Origin: Variovorax boronicumulans NBRC 103145
GTDB lineage: Bacteria; Pseudomonadota; Gammaproteobacteria; Burkholderiales; Burkholderiaceae_C
DNA: 41,652 nt
Direction of reading: 5' to 3'
Assembly (NCBI RefSeq): GCF_001591345.1
Contig: NZ_BCUS01000053.1
Location: 1-41,652 of the forward strand
The notes under the pieces are model-generated. The model ran no database searches, was not told the origin of the DNA, and saw only the letters and a list, made by a program, of their open reading frames with translations. The position numbers were made by a program, and so were the translations under genes. Positions 10,053-18,482 of this stretch are shown piece by piece (the stretch's first letter is position 1; every line of letters starts with the position of its first letter).

Positions 10053-13000
10053 CTAAAGGATCGTCACGTGGACCTTGTCCTCGACCAGCAGTGCAGTGCC
10101 GGCGAGGTTGGAGTAGATGTGGTCGGCGGTGCCGCTCACCGCGGCATCGCTGCCCTGGACCCCGCCGCCGTCGAGCGGGTCAGCCTCGCCGTGGGGGCCG
10201 GCGGGCTGCATCTGCACCGTGCCGTCGGGGGACACCGGGTTCTGCGCGCCCTGCGCCGTCTTCAGGTCGAGGGCCGACAGGTCGATGTGCATGGCCTTGC
10301 CGTCCATCGCGAGGGTGCCGACGCCCAGGCCGCCAGGGACGCGCGCGAAGTCGCCGTCGCCATGGAGGCGGACGGTGTCGTCACCCGCGCCGTCCTCCAA
10401 CCGGTCTGCATAACCGAATCGGGCGATGAGTGTTTCATCGCTGTCGGTGAACGGTGGTGTGGCCCCGAGCCCGGCATCGCTGAAGGTGTCGGAGGTGTTC
10501 TGCAAGCTGACAGTCACGCCCTGCTGCACCAGCAGTGCGGCGTCAAAGCCCGAGTGCGCGTATTCCTCGTAGACCACGCCGTCGATGGTCACGTGGGCGC
10601 CCCTCACCCAGTCGCCGGGGTCGGTGCCGTTGGACAGGGCGTCCGACAGCGTCACCGCGTCGCCGGCGTCGCCCTTGACCAGCATCTGCACGCGGCCGTT
10701 GGCAACGAACTGATCGACCGCGCCGTTCTCCAACACGTCGGCCAGCGACAGCTTCAAGGTGTTGTCGCCCGTGCCGGTGAGGTCGACGACTTCGACGCCG
10801 CTGAGCTTGCCCGTGACCGAGCTCAGGTCGAGTGTCTGGTCCGCGCCGGTCAGGGTGAGGGTGTCCAGTCCCTCGTTGCCGATGACCTTTGCATGGCTGC
10901 CCTCGAAGTACGACACGTCGGGGAGCAGGAACACGTCGTCTCCCGCCCCGCCGTAGTGGACGTCGGAGCCCGCCTGGATTTCTTGCAGGGTGGGGGTGTC
11001 CACCAGCTCAGGGTGCGGGTACAGCACGGCGAGGGACAGGTTGTCGACCTCGATCCAGTCGGTCTCGATGCCATCGACGAGCCCGGTCCGGATGTCGAAG
11101 GAGGCAAAGGAAAGCCCGTCGGGCATGATGAATTTGGCATGTCCATCGGCCGGAAGGCTGTGGCTTGCTCCGAAGCTGCCTTCCAAGATGACCTTGCCCG
11201 ATGCGTCGTAGAAGGTGACCGATTGCGTGGCCTGGGAGTGCCGCCAGTCGAACTCGATGGCGTTGTAGGTGTTGCCCTTCAGTGAAGCGTTTGTGGTGCC
11301 GCTGATGTGCCATGCCTGCCCATGGTCGGGTGAGGCGCTGTCGAAAACGCCGTTGTTCGGCGAAGCGTCGGCCGCCGCGTCTTTTCTTGTCAGGAGCAGC
11401 ATGCCGGCATCGGCTGTTTGTCCCGGCGCAAGTTCGACGGTCTCACCGGCATCGAAATCTTCCTGTTCGGCGTTCGATCGGATCACCAGGTAGAGGGAAT
11501 GATTGCCCGTTGCGCTGACCACCGACGCGGCCAGGTTCAGCGAGACGTCGGTCACGGCAATGGTGGCCTGGCCCGCCGCAATGTCTGCCGCCGTCAAAAG
11601 GTGGTCCACGTTCTGATTGCCATTGAGCAGGTGAATCCGGTCGCCCGGCGACACCGCGGCCTTGTCGAAGCTCACGGTCACTTGCCCGTTGCCCAGCACG
11701 ACCGCAGTCGGCGCGTGGGGCGTGGCGGTGTCCAGGGTCATCGCCTGCGCGTTCACCGGGCCCACGTTGCCGGCCGGGTCCACCACGCGCGTCTGCACCG
11801 TCCAGTCGCCCGCATGGCTGTGGTCGTCCTGGGCACTCCATTGGGTGCCGCTCACGAAGGCGGTCTTCCAGGTCTGGCCGCCGTCGGTGGACACCTGCAA
11901 GGTCTCGCCGGCCGCGAGCGATGCGCTCAGGCGGCCCGTCATCAGGCGCCCCGCGCTGCCGTCGTTGGTGGCGTGGTCGTCGGCGTCCATGCCGCTGTCC
12001 TTGCCGATGCCCGAGACGGTGGGGGTCTGCGTGGGCGCCAGGGTGTCGACCTCGAAGTGCCAGGCGCTGCTCGCGTCGCCGGTCTGGCCCACCGGGCCGG
12101 TGGCCGTGGCGGTGATGTGGTGCGCACCCTCGCTCAGGTTGTCTTTGGGCGTGAACGCCCAGGTGCCGTCGGCGCGGGTCTCGGTGGTGCCCAGGACGGT
12201 GGTGCCGTCGTGGAACGTCACGGTATGGCCGGGCTGGGCCGTGCCGTGCAGGGTCGGCCGGGCGTCGTTGGTGACCTCGCCGGGGGCCAGCATGTGGGGC
12301 ACGCCCACGTCGTCGTAGACGTGCTCGATCACCGGGGGCGTCGGCTTGCTGGTGTCGATGGTCACCTGGTAGCGCCCCGTCGGCGCGGTCTCGTTGCCCG
12401 CCGCGTCCTTCTCCACGAGCGTGAAGGTATTCAGGCCCGCGGCCAGTGGCGCCATGACCTGCAGCGACCACTGGCCGTTGTCGCCGACGACGGCTTCACC
12501 CAGCGCATGGGTGCCGGTGCTGTCCCTGACCATCACCGTGACGGTGTGGCCGGGCTGACCGGTGCTCGTGCCGGTGAGCAGCGGGCGCGTGTCGTCGGTG
12601 GTCTTGCCGGCGGCCACGTTGCCGGTGATGCCGCCTGCGGTATCGAGGACGCCGGTGATGGACAGCTTGCTGGCGTTGGGTGGCGTGACGTCGATCTCGA
12701 AATTGAACGGGCCCGAAGGCTCGCTCTCGTTGCCGGCGGGGTCGCGCGCCACGATGGTGATGACGTGGTGGCCTTCGCTCATGTCGGTCGACGGCGTGAA
12801 GGCCCATTGGCCGTCTTCGTCCACGACGGTCTGGCCGATCTCGACGCCGTGGTTCCTGATGAGGATGGTGTCGCCCGGCGTGCCCTGGCCCTGGAACTCG
12901 GGTTGGCGGTCGTCGGTGACGCCGCCGGAGGCGAGGGTGCCCATGATGTCGCCTGCGTCGTCGATGACGCTGTCCATGGTGGGCGGCGGTGGCGTGAAGA

Positions 13001-13070
13001 GCCGTGCGCTCGCTGTCTGATCGATGCTCGGGCTGTTGTCGACGAAGACGTTTGCCTTTTTGGATGCCAT
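10053..13070 (-). CDS. Large Ig-like-repeat protein, degenerate C-terminus (paralogue 2)
   Basis: This 1005-residue paralogue of the neighbouring gene starts MASKKANVFVDNSPSIDQ, with an AGGA six bases before the ATG. It has four Ig-like domains equivalent to domains 1, 2, 3 and 5 of paralogue 1; domain 4 is missing and domain 3 runs straight into domain 5. The central module (residues about 450-720) is mostly unlike that of paralogue 1. The roughly 120-residue unit with VEVVDLTGTGDNTLKLSLADV and NGTDPGDWV is well conserved. The RTX-like stretch has lost its GGAGND repeat. The final unit is shortened, lacking the segment equivalent to FEKFDLGAGGNTLALHADDV, yet still ends LLVEDKVHVTIL. There is no Sec signal peptide. 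Function is unknown; secretion or adhesion is inferred. Confidence 0.83.
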   Translation of the reverse strand: MASKKANVFVDNSPSIDQTASARLFTPPPPTMDSVIDDAGDIMGTLASGGVTDDRQPEFQGQGTPGDTILIRNHGVEIGQTVVDEDGQWAFTPSTDMSEGHHVITIVARDPAGNESEPSGPFNFEIDVTPPNASKLSITGVLDTAGGITGNVAAGKTTDDTRPLLTGTSTGQPGHTVTVMVRDSTGTHALGEAVVGDNGQWSLQVMAPLAAGLNTFTLVEKDAAGNETAPTGRYQVTIDTSKPTPPVIEHVYDDVGVPHMLAPGEVTNDARPTLHGTAQPGHTVTFHDGTTVLGTTETRADGTWAFTPKDNLSEGAHHITATATGPVGQTGDASSAWHFEVDTLAPTQTPTVSGIGKDSGMDADDHATNDGSAGRLMTGRLSASLAAGETLQVSTDGGQTWKTAFVSGTQWSAQDDHSHAGDWTVQTRVVDPAGNVGPVNAQAMTLDTATPHAPTAVVLGNGQVTVSFDKAAVSPGDRIHLLNGNQNVDHLLTAADIAAGQATIAVTDVSLNLAASVVSATGNHSLYLVIRSNAEQEDFDAGETVELAPGQTADAGMLLLTRKDAAADASPNNGVFDSASPDHGQAWHISGTTNASLKGNTYNAIEFDWRHSQATQSVTFYDASGKVILEGSFGASHSLPADGHAKFIMPDGLSFASFDIRTGLVDGIETDWIEVDNLSLAVLYPHPELVDTPTLQEIQAGSDVHYGGAGDDVFLLPDVSYFEGSHAKVIGNEGLDTLTLTGADQTLDLSSVTGKLSGVEVVDLTGTGDNTLKLSLADVLENGAVDQFVANGRVQMLVKGDAGDAVTLSDALSNGTDPGDWVRGAHVTIDGVVYEEYAHSGFDAALLVQQGVTVSLQNTSDTFSDAGLGATPPFTDSDETLIARFGYADRLEDGAGDDTVRLHGDGDFARVPGGLGVGTLAMDGKAMHIDLSALDLKTAQGAQNPVSPDGTVQMQPAGPHGEADPLDGGGVQGSDAAVSGTADHIYSNLAGTALLVEDKVHVTIL

Positions 13071-13156
13071 GCAGTTCCTATGCTCTGAAAAGGGAAAGAA
13101 AGATCGGATCGGGCAGCGAATTCACGCTGTTCGATCCGGCGGCCCGGGCGTCAGGA

Positions 13157-13200
13157 ACTCTAGGAAGAACAGGGGGGCGGAACCATCGGACGGGTCCGAT
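13157..13200 (-). promoter_or_regulatory. Upstream motif pair and dyad of paralogue 2
   Basis: A palindrome with 7-base arms (ATCGGAC at 13185-13191, GG spacer, GTCCGAT at 13194-13200) lies upstream of the gene. On the minus strand it is followed 19 bases later by CTAGAG (13163-13158), about 88 bases before the ATG. The arrangement repeats the one before paralogue 1. The dyad is a likely binding site for a dimeric regulator, and CTAGAG may belong to the core promoter. Both readings are inference. Confidence 0.55.
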
Positions 13201-13304
13201 AAAAGCCAAGGCGAGCGATGCGGGCGCGAGCGCGCCCTTCGCGCATCGGCGAAGCAGAAAGTTTTCGGTGAAAGCCGCCGCGCGAGAACCGGCGGCGAAG
13301 GGGC

Positions 13305-13898
13305 TCAGCGCGCGCGGATCGCCGACTTGGGCCGGAAGGCCTTGCAGACCGTGTCGTCGGTCTCGAGGTACGGCCCGCCGATCAGGTCGATGCAGTAGGG
13401 CACGGCGGCGAAGATGCCTGGCACGACCTGTGTGCCGTCAGCGTCCTTCAGCCCTTCGAGCGTCTCGGCGATCGACTTGGGCTGGCCCGGCAGGTTGATG
13501 ATGAGGCTCTGGTCGCGGATGACGGCCACCTGCCGCGAGAGGATGGCGGTCGGCACGAAGCGCAGGCTGATCTGGCGCATCTGTTCGCCGAAGCCGGGCA
13601 TTTCCTTGTGGGCCACGGCCAGCGTGGCCTCGGGCGTGACGTCGCGCAGCGCGGGGCCGGTGCCGCCGGTGGTGAGCACCAGCGAGCAGCCGGCATCGAC
13701 CAGCTCAATGAGCGTGGCGCTGATGCGGTCGGCCTCGTCGGGGATCAGGCGGGCTTCGAATTCGAGGGGGTTCTTCAGCGCGCGGCCCAGCCAGTCCTTG
13801 AGCGCGGGCAGGCCCTTGTCTTCGTAGGTGCCGCTGGAGGCGCGGTCGCTGATGGAGACGATGCCGATGCGCACCGCGTCGAAGCCAGCCTCGCTCAT
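13305..13898 (-). CDS. mogA: Molybdopterin adenylyltransferase MogA
   Basis: MogA activates molybdopterin by adenylation so that molybdate can be inserted, in the cytoplasm, as part of molybdenum cofactor synthesis. The start at 13898 gives MSEAGFDAVRIGIVSISDRASSG and 197 residues, the normal MogA length. The MoCF-binding motif TTGGTGPALRDVTPEA is complete, as is the VVPGIFAAVPYCIDLIGG end region. The ATG overlaps the yjgA stop (ATGA), so translation is probably coupled. A much longer in-frame extension upstream is only a shadow of yjgA. The molybdoenzyme in this window is the nitrate reductase at the far right, a plausible client. Confidence 0.94.
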   Translation of the reverse strand: MSEAGFDAVRIGIVSISDRASSGTYEDKGLPALKDWLGRALKNPLEFEARLIPDEADRISATLIELVDAGCSLVLTTGGTGPALRDVTPEATLAVAHKEMPGFGEQMRQISLRFVPTAILSRQVAVIRDQSLIINLPGQPKSIAETLEGLKDADGTQVVPGIFAAVPYCIDLIGGPYLETDDTVCKAFRPKSAIRAR

Positions 13899-14554
13899 GC
13901 GTCTTCTTCCCGGTCTTGCGCCGCAGCCGCTTCGGCGTGATCGTCGCCGCCATGCACCGCGAGCTGCGCGCGCACGAGCTGGAAGATCTCGCGGTAGGCC
14001 TTGCCCTGGCGCGGTGCTTCGCCGGCGGGGCCGGACTTCAGGTCCTTGCGGGCCTGGCGCACGAGGGCGCGCAGCTGCTGGGAGTCGGTGGCGGGGTGGG
14101 TTTCGATCCAGCCGCCGAGGGCGTCGTCGTCGGCGATCAGGCGTTCGCGCCAGCGCTCGGCCTCGTGCAGCGCAGCGGCTTCGGCGGCCGGCACGGTGTT
14201 CTGCTCGGTCAGCGCCTGCTTCACGGCCTCGAGCACCTCGGGGTCGAGGGCGCGCATGAGCTTGCCGATGAACTGCATCTGGCGGCGCTTGCCCTCGAAA
14301 TTGGTGATGCGTTTGGCCTCGGCGATGGCATCGACCAGTTTCTCGCTCAGCGGGAGGGCGTCGAACAGGCCGGCACGCAGGGTGAGCAGTTCTTCGCCCA
14401 GTTTCTGCAGTTCGGCGCTCTCGCGCTTGAGTTCGGTGCGGCTGGCTTCGTCGGTGCCGCCCTTGAGCTCGCGCTTGAGCTCCAGGTCGAGTTCGCTGCC
14501 TTCGGCAACGAAGTGGCCACGGACGAAATAGCCTTTTTTGGGTTTGCGGGACAT
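13895..14554 (-). CDS. yjgA: Ribosome biogenesis factor YjgA/DarP (DUF615)
   Basis: This 219-residue cytoplasmic protein belongs to the YjgA family, which associates with late 50S ribosomal assembly intermediates. The start MSRKPKKGYFVRGHFV at 14554 fits the conserved N-terminus, and longer extensions run into the divergent promoter region. Conserved family features include an ELKRE...LQKLGEELLTL helix, AEAKRITNFEGKRRQMQFIGKLMR, and a C-terminal LRALVRQARKDL helix. The last residues are acidic. It overlaps mogA by four bases and is divergent from pmbA, a common arrangement in Burkholderiales. Confidence 0.93.
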   Translation of the reverse strand: MSRKPKKGYFVRGHFVAEGSELDLELKRELKGGTDEASRTELKRESAELQKLGEELLTLRAGLFDALPLSEKLVDAIAEAKRITNFEGKRRQMQFIGKLMRALDPEVLEAVKQALTEQNTVPAAEAAALHEAERWRERLIADDDALGGWIETHPATDSQQLRALVRQARKDLKSGPAGEAPRQGKAYREIFQLVRAQLAVHGGDDHAEAAAAQDREEDA

Positions 14555-14652
14555 GGGGTGGATTCTGGGCCGCGCCGTGCGGCGCTGCAACGCGCACAGG
14601 GGGCGCGGAAGGGAAAACGTGAAACAGGGGGCGCAAGTATCATAGCCACCAC

Positions 14653-16023
14653 ATGACGACATCCTCCTCGCGCGCCGATTCCGGCTTCGCCTACAGCCGC
14701 TCCTTCTTCGAAAACCTGGTCGATTCGGCCCTGGCTCACGCCAAAAAGCTCGGGGCCACCGACGCCGGCGCCGAGGCCTCCGAGGGCTGCGGCCTGAGCG
14801 TCTCGGTGCGCAAGGGCGAGCTCGAGAACGTCGAGCGCAACCGCGACAAGTCGCTGGGCATCACGGTCTACGTGGGCCACCGCCGCGGCAACGCCAGCAC
14901 CTCCGACTTTTCCGAGGCGGCCATCGCCCGCACGGTGCAGGCGGCCTACGACATCGCCCGCTTCACGGCCGAAGACCCGGTGAGCGGCCTGCCCGACGAG
15001 GAAGACATCGCCAAGGTGCAGCCCGAACTCGACCTGTTCCACCCCTGGGACGTGACGAGCGAGCAGGCCGCCAAGCTGGCGCTGGAGTGCGAGGCGGCGG
15101 CGCTGTCGACCGACAAGCGCATCACCAACAGCGAAGGCGCGGGCGTCTCGGCGCAGCAGAGCCACTTCTTCAGCGCCCACACGCACGGCTTTCGCGGCGG
15201 CTATGCCAGCTCGCGGCACTCGATTTCGGTGGCGCCCATCGCCGGCAAGGGCGACGACATGCAGCGCGACGCCTGGTACAGCTCGATGCGCTCGGCCGAC
15301 GAACTGGCCAGCCCGCAGGCCGTGGGCCGCTACGCCGCCGAGCGCGCGCTGAGCCGCCTGAAGTCGCGCAAGATCAAGACCACCGAATGCCCGGTGCTGT
15401 TCGAGTCGCCGCTGGCCGTGGGCCTCCTGGGCGGGCTGGTGCAGGCCGTGAGCGGCGGGGCGCTGTACCGCAAGAGCACCTTCCTGCTCGACTCCCTGGG
15501 CAAGCCGGTGCTGCCCAAGCACGTGGACGTGGCCGAAGACCCGCACGTGCTGCGCGGCAAGGGCAGCTCGCCCTTCGACGACGAAGGCGTGATCACCCGC
15601 GCCCGCAAGGTGGTCGATGCCGGCCGCCTCGAAGGCTACTTTCTCTCGACCTACTCGGCGCGCAAGCTGGGCATGAAGACCACCGGCAACGCCGGCGGCT
15701 CGCACAACCTGACGCTGAGCTCGCGCCTCACGAAGCACGGCGACGACCTCGACGCCATGCTCGCCAAGCTCGGCACCGGCCTGTTCGTGATCGAGCTGAT
15801 GGGGCAGGGCGTCAACTACGTGACAGGCGACTATTCGCGCGGCGCCAGCGGTTTCTGGGTGGAAAACGGCCGCATCGCCTATCCGGTGCAGGAAATCACG
15901 ATTGCCGGCAATTTGCGTCAGATGTTGATGGGAATTGAAGCAATTGGCGCAGATGCTTACACTTTCGGCGCAAAAACCACGGGGTCGATCCTGGTCAACC
16001 GCATGAAGGTGGCGGGCGCCTGA
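14653..16023 (+). CDS. pmbA: Metalloprotease PmbA/TldE
   Basis: This 456-residue protein is the TldE/PmbA partner of the TldD-TldE metalloprotease complex, which cleaves unfolded peptides and matures some peptide toxins. The N-terminal half has the ELENVERNRDKSLGITVYVG segment. The C-terminal half has GNAGGSHNLTL and the YVTGDYSRGASGFWVENGRI block characteristic of the family. The tldD partner is not in the window, as is usual in this group. No clear Shine-Dalgarno precedes the ATG. TATCAT at 14637-14642 would place a transcript start only a few bases upstream, so the mRNA could be nearly leaderless. The 98-base gap to yjgA holds both divergent promoters. Confidence 0.95.
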   Translation: MTTSSSRADSGFAYSRSFFENLVDSALAHAKKLGATDAGAEASEGCGLSVSVRKGELENVERNRDKSLGITVYVGHRRGNASTSDFSEAAIARTVQAAYDIARFTAEDPVSGLPDEEDIAKVQPELDLFHPWDVTSEQAAKLALECEAAALSTDKRITNSEGAGVSAQQSHFFSAHTHGFRGGYASSRHSISVAPIAGKGDDMQRDAWYSSMRSADELASPQAVGRYAAERALSRLKSRKIKTTECPVLFESPLAVGLLGGLVQAVSGGALYRKSTFLLDSLGKPVLPKHVDVAEDPHVLRGKGSSPFDDEGVITRARKVVDAGRLEGYFLSTYSARKLGMKTTGNAGGSHNLTLSSRLTKHGDDLDAMLAKLGTGLFVIELMGQGVNYVTGDYSRGASGFWVENGRIAYPVQEITIAGNLRQMLMGIEAIGADAYTFGAKTTGSILVNRMKVAGA

Positions 16024-16089
16024 CAGGCCCTGCCGCTCGCAACGGCGCTGGCTCGACGACCCCTCCATTCAAGGACAGGGGGACAGGAC

Positions 16090-17034
16090 ATGAGCAAACA
16101 CAGCGCCGTACGCAAGCCGGCCCTCGAACACGAACTCTTGCGTGACCCGCGCCTGGGCTTCGAGCCGGCGGGCAGCAGTTCGGTGCGCTGCCTGCAGCAC
16201 GGCGTGCCCTGGCCCTTCGACTGCTGGCACTACCACGACGAGTACGAGCTGCAGTGCATCAACCGCACCAGCGGCGACGCCTTCGTCGGCAACCACATCG
16301 GCCGCTTCGAGCCCGGCTATGTCGCCCTGGTGGGCGCGCGACTGCCCCACACCTGGATCTCGCACGACGTGCCGCCCGAAGGCGTGGCCGACCGCAGCAT
16401 GGTGATCCATTTCCGCGACGCGCCCCTGCGCCAGGGCGTCGACCTGTTCCCCGAGCTGGAGACGGTGCTGCCGATGCTCGACCGTGCCAAGCTGGGCATC
16501 GAGTTCTTCGGCATCGGCGACCTCGTGCGCGAGCGCTTCGTGCGGGTGCAGAAGCAAAAGGGCATGGCCCGGCTGTCGGAGTTCATCGGCCTGCTGCACG
16601 AACTCGCGAGCTGGAGCGACTGGCGCCAGATCTCGAGCAACGCCGACCCGAGCGACGAGGACCCCACGGCCAACACCCGCATGCGCCGCGTGCTCGACTA
16701 CCTGCACGCCCATCTGGCCGAAGAGCTCTCGCTGCCCACCGTGTGCGGCGTCGCCAACATGGCCGAGAGCAGCTTCTCGCGCTACTTCCACAAGCACATG
16801 GGCAGCACCTTCACCGACTTCGTCACGCGGCTGCGCATTACCAAGGCCTGCGAGATGCTGCAGGTGTCCGACCGGCTGGTGAGCGACATCTGCTACGAAG
16901 TCGGTTTCTCGAACCTCGCGAACTTCAACCGCCGCTTCCTGCAGCTCAAGGGCATGACGCCCTCGGCCTACCGGCAGCAGGCGCAGGAGCGTTTCGGCCT
17001 GCGCAGCGCGCAGCACACGCCACTCGCTGCCTGA
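16090..17034 (+). CDS. AraC family transcriptional regulator, probable activator of the polyol operon
   Basis: This 314-residue regulator has an N-terminal cupin-type sensing domain (residues about 30-130; WPFDCWHYHDEYELQCI, RFEPGYVALVGARLPHTW) and a C-terminal double helix-turn-helix (about residues 200-300; EELSLPTVCGVANMAESSF and SDICYEVGFSNLANFNRRF, ending GMTPSAYR). An AGGACAGGGGGACAGG purine-rich stretch lies before the ATG. It sits 174 bases upstream of, and in the same direction as, the sugar-alcohol ABC operon. By the usual logic of such clusters, it should bind the imported polyol or a derivative and control that operon. The ligand is not known. Confidence 0.9.
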   Translation: MSKHSAVRKPALEHELLRDPRLGFEPAGSSSVRCLQHGVPWPFDCWHYHDEYELQCINRTSGDAFVGNHIGRFEPGYVALVGARLPHTWISHDVPPEGVADRSMVIHFRDAPLRQGVDLFPELETVLPMLDRAKLGIEFFGIGDLVRERFVRVQKQKGMARLSEFIGLLHELASWSDWRQISSNADPSDEDPTANTRMRRVLDYLHAHLAEELSLPTVCGVANMAESSFSRYFHKHMGSTFTDFVTRLRITKACEMLQVSDRLVSDICYEVGFSNLANFNRRFLQLKGMTPSAYRQQAQERFGLRSAQHTPLAA

Positions 17035-17116
17035 TTGCCGACTGATACGCGCTTGCCTCTTGGGCTAAACCCCGAGACGGCTTGGCAGCAAAGTATCAGG
17101 TGCCCGGTGGGCGTGT

Positions 17117-17180
17117 AGGAGGCCTTTCGGATCGGCCGCCTAACCTTTGTTTCGTTGCTTCTGCCGGCATTTCGCCGGCA
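17117..17180 (+). promoter_or_regulatory. Leader of the polyol operon: imperfect dyad and stem-loop
   Basis: Between the regulator and the binding-protein gene are two structures. One is an imperfect inverted repeat (AGGAGGCC at 17117-17124 and GGCCGCCT at 17134-17141). The other is a perfect 7-base hairpin (TGCCGGC at 17162-17168 with GCCGGCA at 17174-17180, five-base loop), 28 bases before the ATG. The first could be an operator; the second may stabilise the operon mRNA 5' end. There is no T run, so it is not an intrinsic terminator. Confidence 0.4.
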
Positions 17181-17208
17181 ACTTGCACGAACAACAAAGG
17201 AGACACAA

Positions 17209-18480
17209 ATGCCGATTCCGCATTCCCACCGTCTGGCCGGCCTCGCGCTCGCGCTGGCCACGCTGGCGCCCGCCGCGCTGGCGCAGGTCTGCAAGGAGGA
17301 CGTGCGCGTCCTGTCGCAGCCGCGTGAAGGCCTGACGCTGCTCGAGAAATCGAAGGACGAGTTCAAGCGCCTGAGCGGTGCCTCGTTCAGCGTGGACAAC
17401 CTCAACGAGAACGACCGCCGCGCCAAGTCGCGCGCCGATGCGTCCACGGTCGGCAAGTACCACGTGTACTACGTCGACGAGGCCAACGTGGCGCAGTTCG
17501 TCCAGTCCAAGTGGATCGTGCCGCTCACGCCGTACTACCCGGCCAGCTACGACTACGCCGACTTCGACGCCGGCCGCCAGAAGGTCGCGACCTTCGCGGG
17601 CCAGGCCTGGTTCGCGCCCCTCACCGGTGGCGGCGACCTCATGGTCTACCGCAAGGACCTGCTCGAGAAAGCGGGCATCAAGCCGCCGGCCACGCTCGAC
17701 GAGTTCGTGGCGGCCGTGAAGAAGCTCAACGACCCGGCCAACGGCGTCTACGGCGTGGCGCTGCGCGGCCAGCGCGGCTCGGGCGCCAACGTGTGGCGCT
17801 GGATGCCGTTCTTCCGCGGCTACGGCGGACAGTGGTTCGACGGGGACAAGCCGGTCTTCAACTCGCCCGCCGCCGTGAAGGCGACCCAGACCTACCTCGA
17901 TCTCTTCAAGTACTCCGCGCCCGGCACCAAGACGGGCGGATGGGACGAGTCCACCGGCGCCTTCCTGGCCGGCAAGGTCGCGATCCTGGTCGAGTCGACG
18001 CCGCTGGCGGGCAACGCGCTCGACCCGAAGATGTCGACCGTGGTCGGCAAGATCGCCTACGCCGTGCCGCCCGCGCCGCTCACCGGCGGCGGCTACGGCC
18101 ACGGCCTGGCCATCGGCGCGCGCGCCAACAAGACCGAAGAGGCGAAGAAGTGCGCGGGCCTCTTCATCGCCTGGGCCACGTCCAAGGAGAACGAGCAGCG
18201 CCGCCTCGCGCAAGGCCAGTTCGGCGAACTCAACCGCACCAGCGTGCTCGGCAGCCCCGAGTTCGCCAAGCGCTATGGCGCCGACCTGGGCAAGGCGCTG
18301 GCCGACACCGGCAAGGTCACAGCCGTGAACTTCTGGCAAGACCCGGCCTGGCCTGACCTGGGCGACCGCTGGGGGATCATTCTGGAAGAGCTGATCACCG
18401 GCTCGCGCACCGACATCCAGGGCGGGCTCGACGAACTCGACGCCTACGCCAAGCAACTGATCGCGCGTCGCAAGAAGTGA
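17209..18480 (+). CDS. smoE: Polyol ABC transporter substrate-binding protein (SmoE/MtlE-like)
   Basis: This is a periplasmic extracellular solute-binding protein (family 1) of 423 residues that captures a sugar alcohol for import. AAGGAG lies seven bases before the ATG. Residues 1-25 form a Sec signal peptide (LAGLALALATLAPAALA, cleavage probably before QVCKED). The mature part has the type 1 binding-protein features TPYYPASYDYADF, WFAPLTGGGDLMVYRKDLLEKAG and GYGHGLAIGARANKTEEA. It is the first gene of a compact operon with two permeases, an ATPase and a medium-chain dehydrogenase. The sorbitol/mannitol/xylitol class is inferred from that company. Confidence 0.9.
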   Translation: MPIPHSHRLAGLALALATLAPAALAQVCKEDVRVLSQPREGLTLLEKSKDEFKRLSGASFSVDNLNENDRRAKSRADASTVGKYHVYYVDEANVAQFVQSKWIVPLTPYYPASYDYADFDAGRQKVATFAGQAWFAPLTGGGDLMVYRKDLLEKAGIKPPATLDEFVAAVKKLNDPANGVYGVALRGQRGSGANVWRWMPFFRGYGGQWFDGDKPVFNSPAAVKATQTYLDLFKYSAPGTKTGGWDESTGAFLAGKVAILVESTPLAGNALDPKMSTVVGKIAYAVPPAPLTGGGYGHGLAIGARANKTEEAKKCAGLFIAWATSKENEQRRLAQGQFGELNRTSVLGSPEFAKRYGADLGKALADTGKVTAVNFWQDPAWPDLGDRWGIILEELITGSRTDIQGGLDELDAYAKQLIARRKK

Positions 18481-18482
18481 GC

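Noticed and set aside
10032..11285. Plus-strand open frame of 417 codons and further ones at 11418-13088 opposite paralogue 2
   Set aside because: They are low-complexity and similar to each other only because the opposite strand is duplicated; no start signals.
6295..13070. Repeats in the Ig/RTX genes as a CRISPR or satellite array
   Set aside because: The repeats are protein-domain repeats of about 100 residues with diverged DNA, not short direct repeats with spacers.
13222..13237. GC-only hairpin after mogA as its terminator
   Set aside because: The six-base stem is not followed by T residues on the minus strand, and such GC palindromes are expected by chance here.
13899..14636. Long N-terminal extension of the MogA frame
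   Set aside because: The extra residues are Arg/Pro/Ala-rich and antiparallel in logic to YjgA code in another frame; the ATGA overlap start gives the normal MogA length.
17162..17180. Hairpin before the polyol binding-protein gene as a terminator or riboswitch
   Set aside because: There is no T run after the stem and no conserved riboswitch core; it is kept only as a leader structure.
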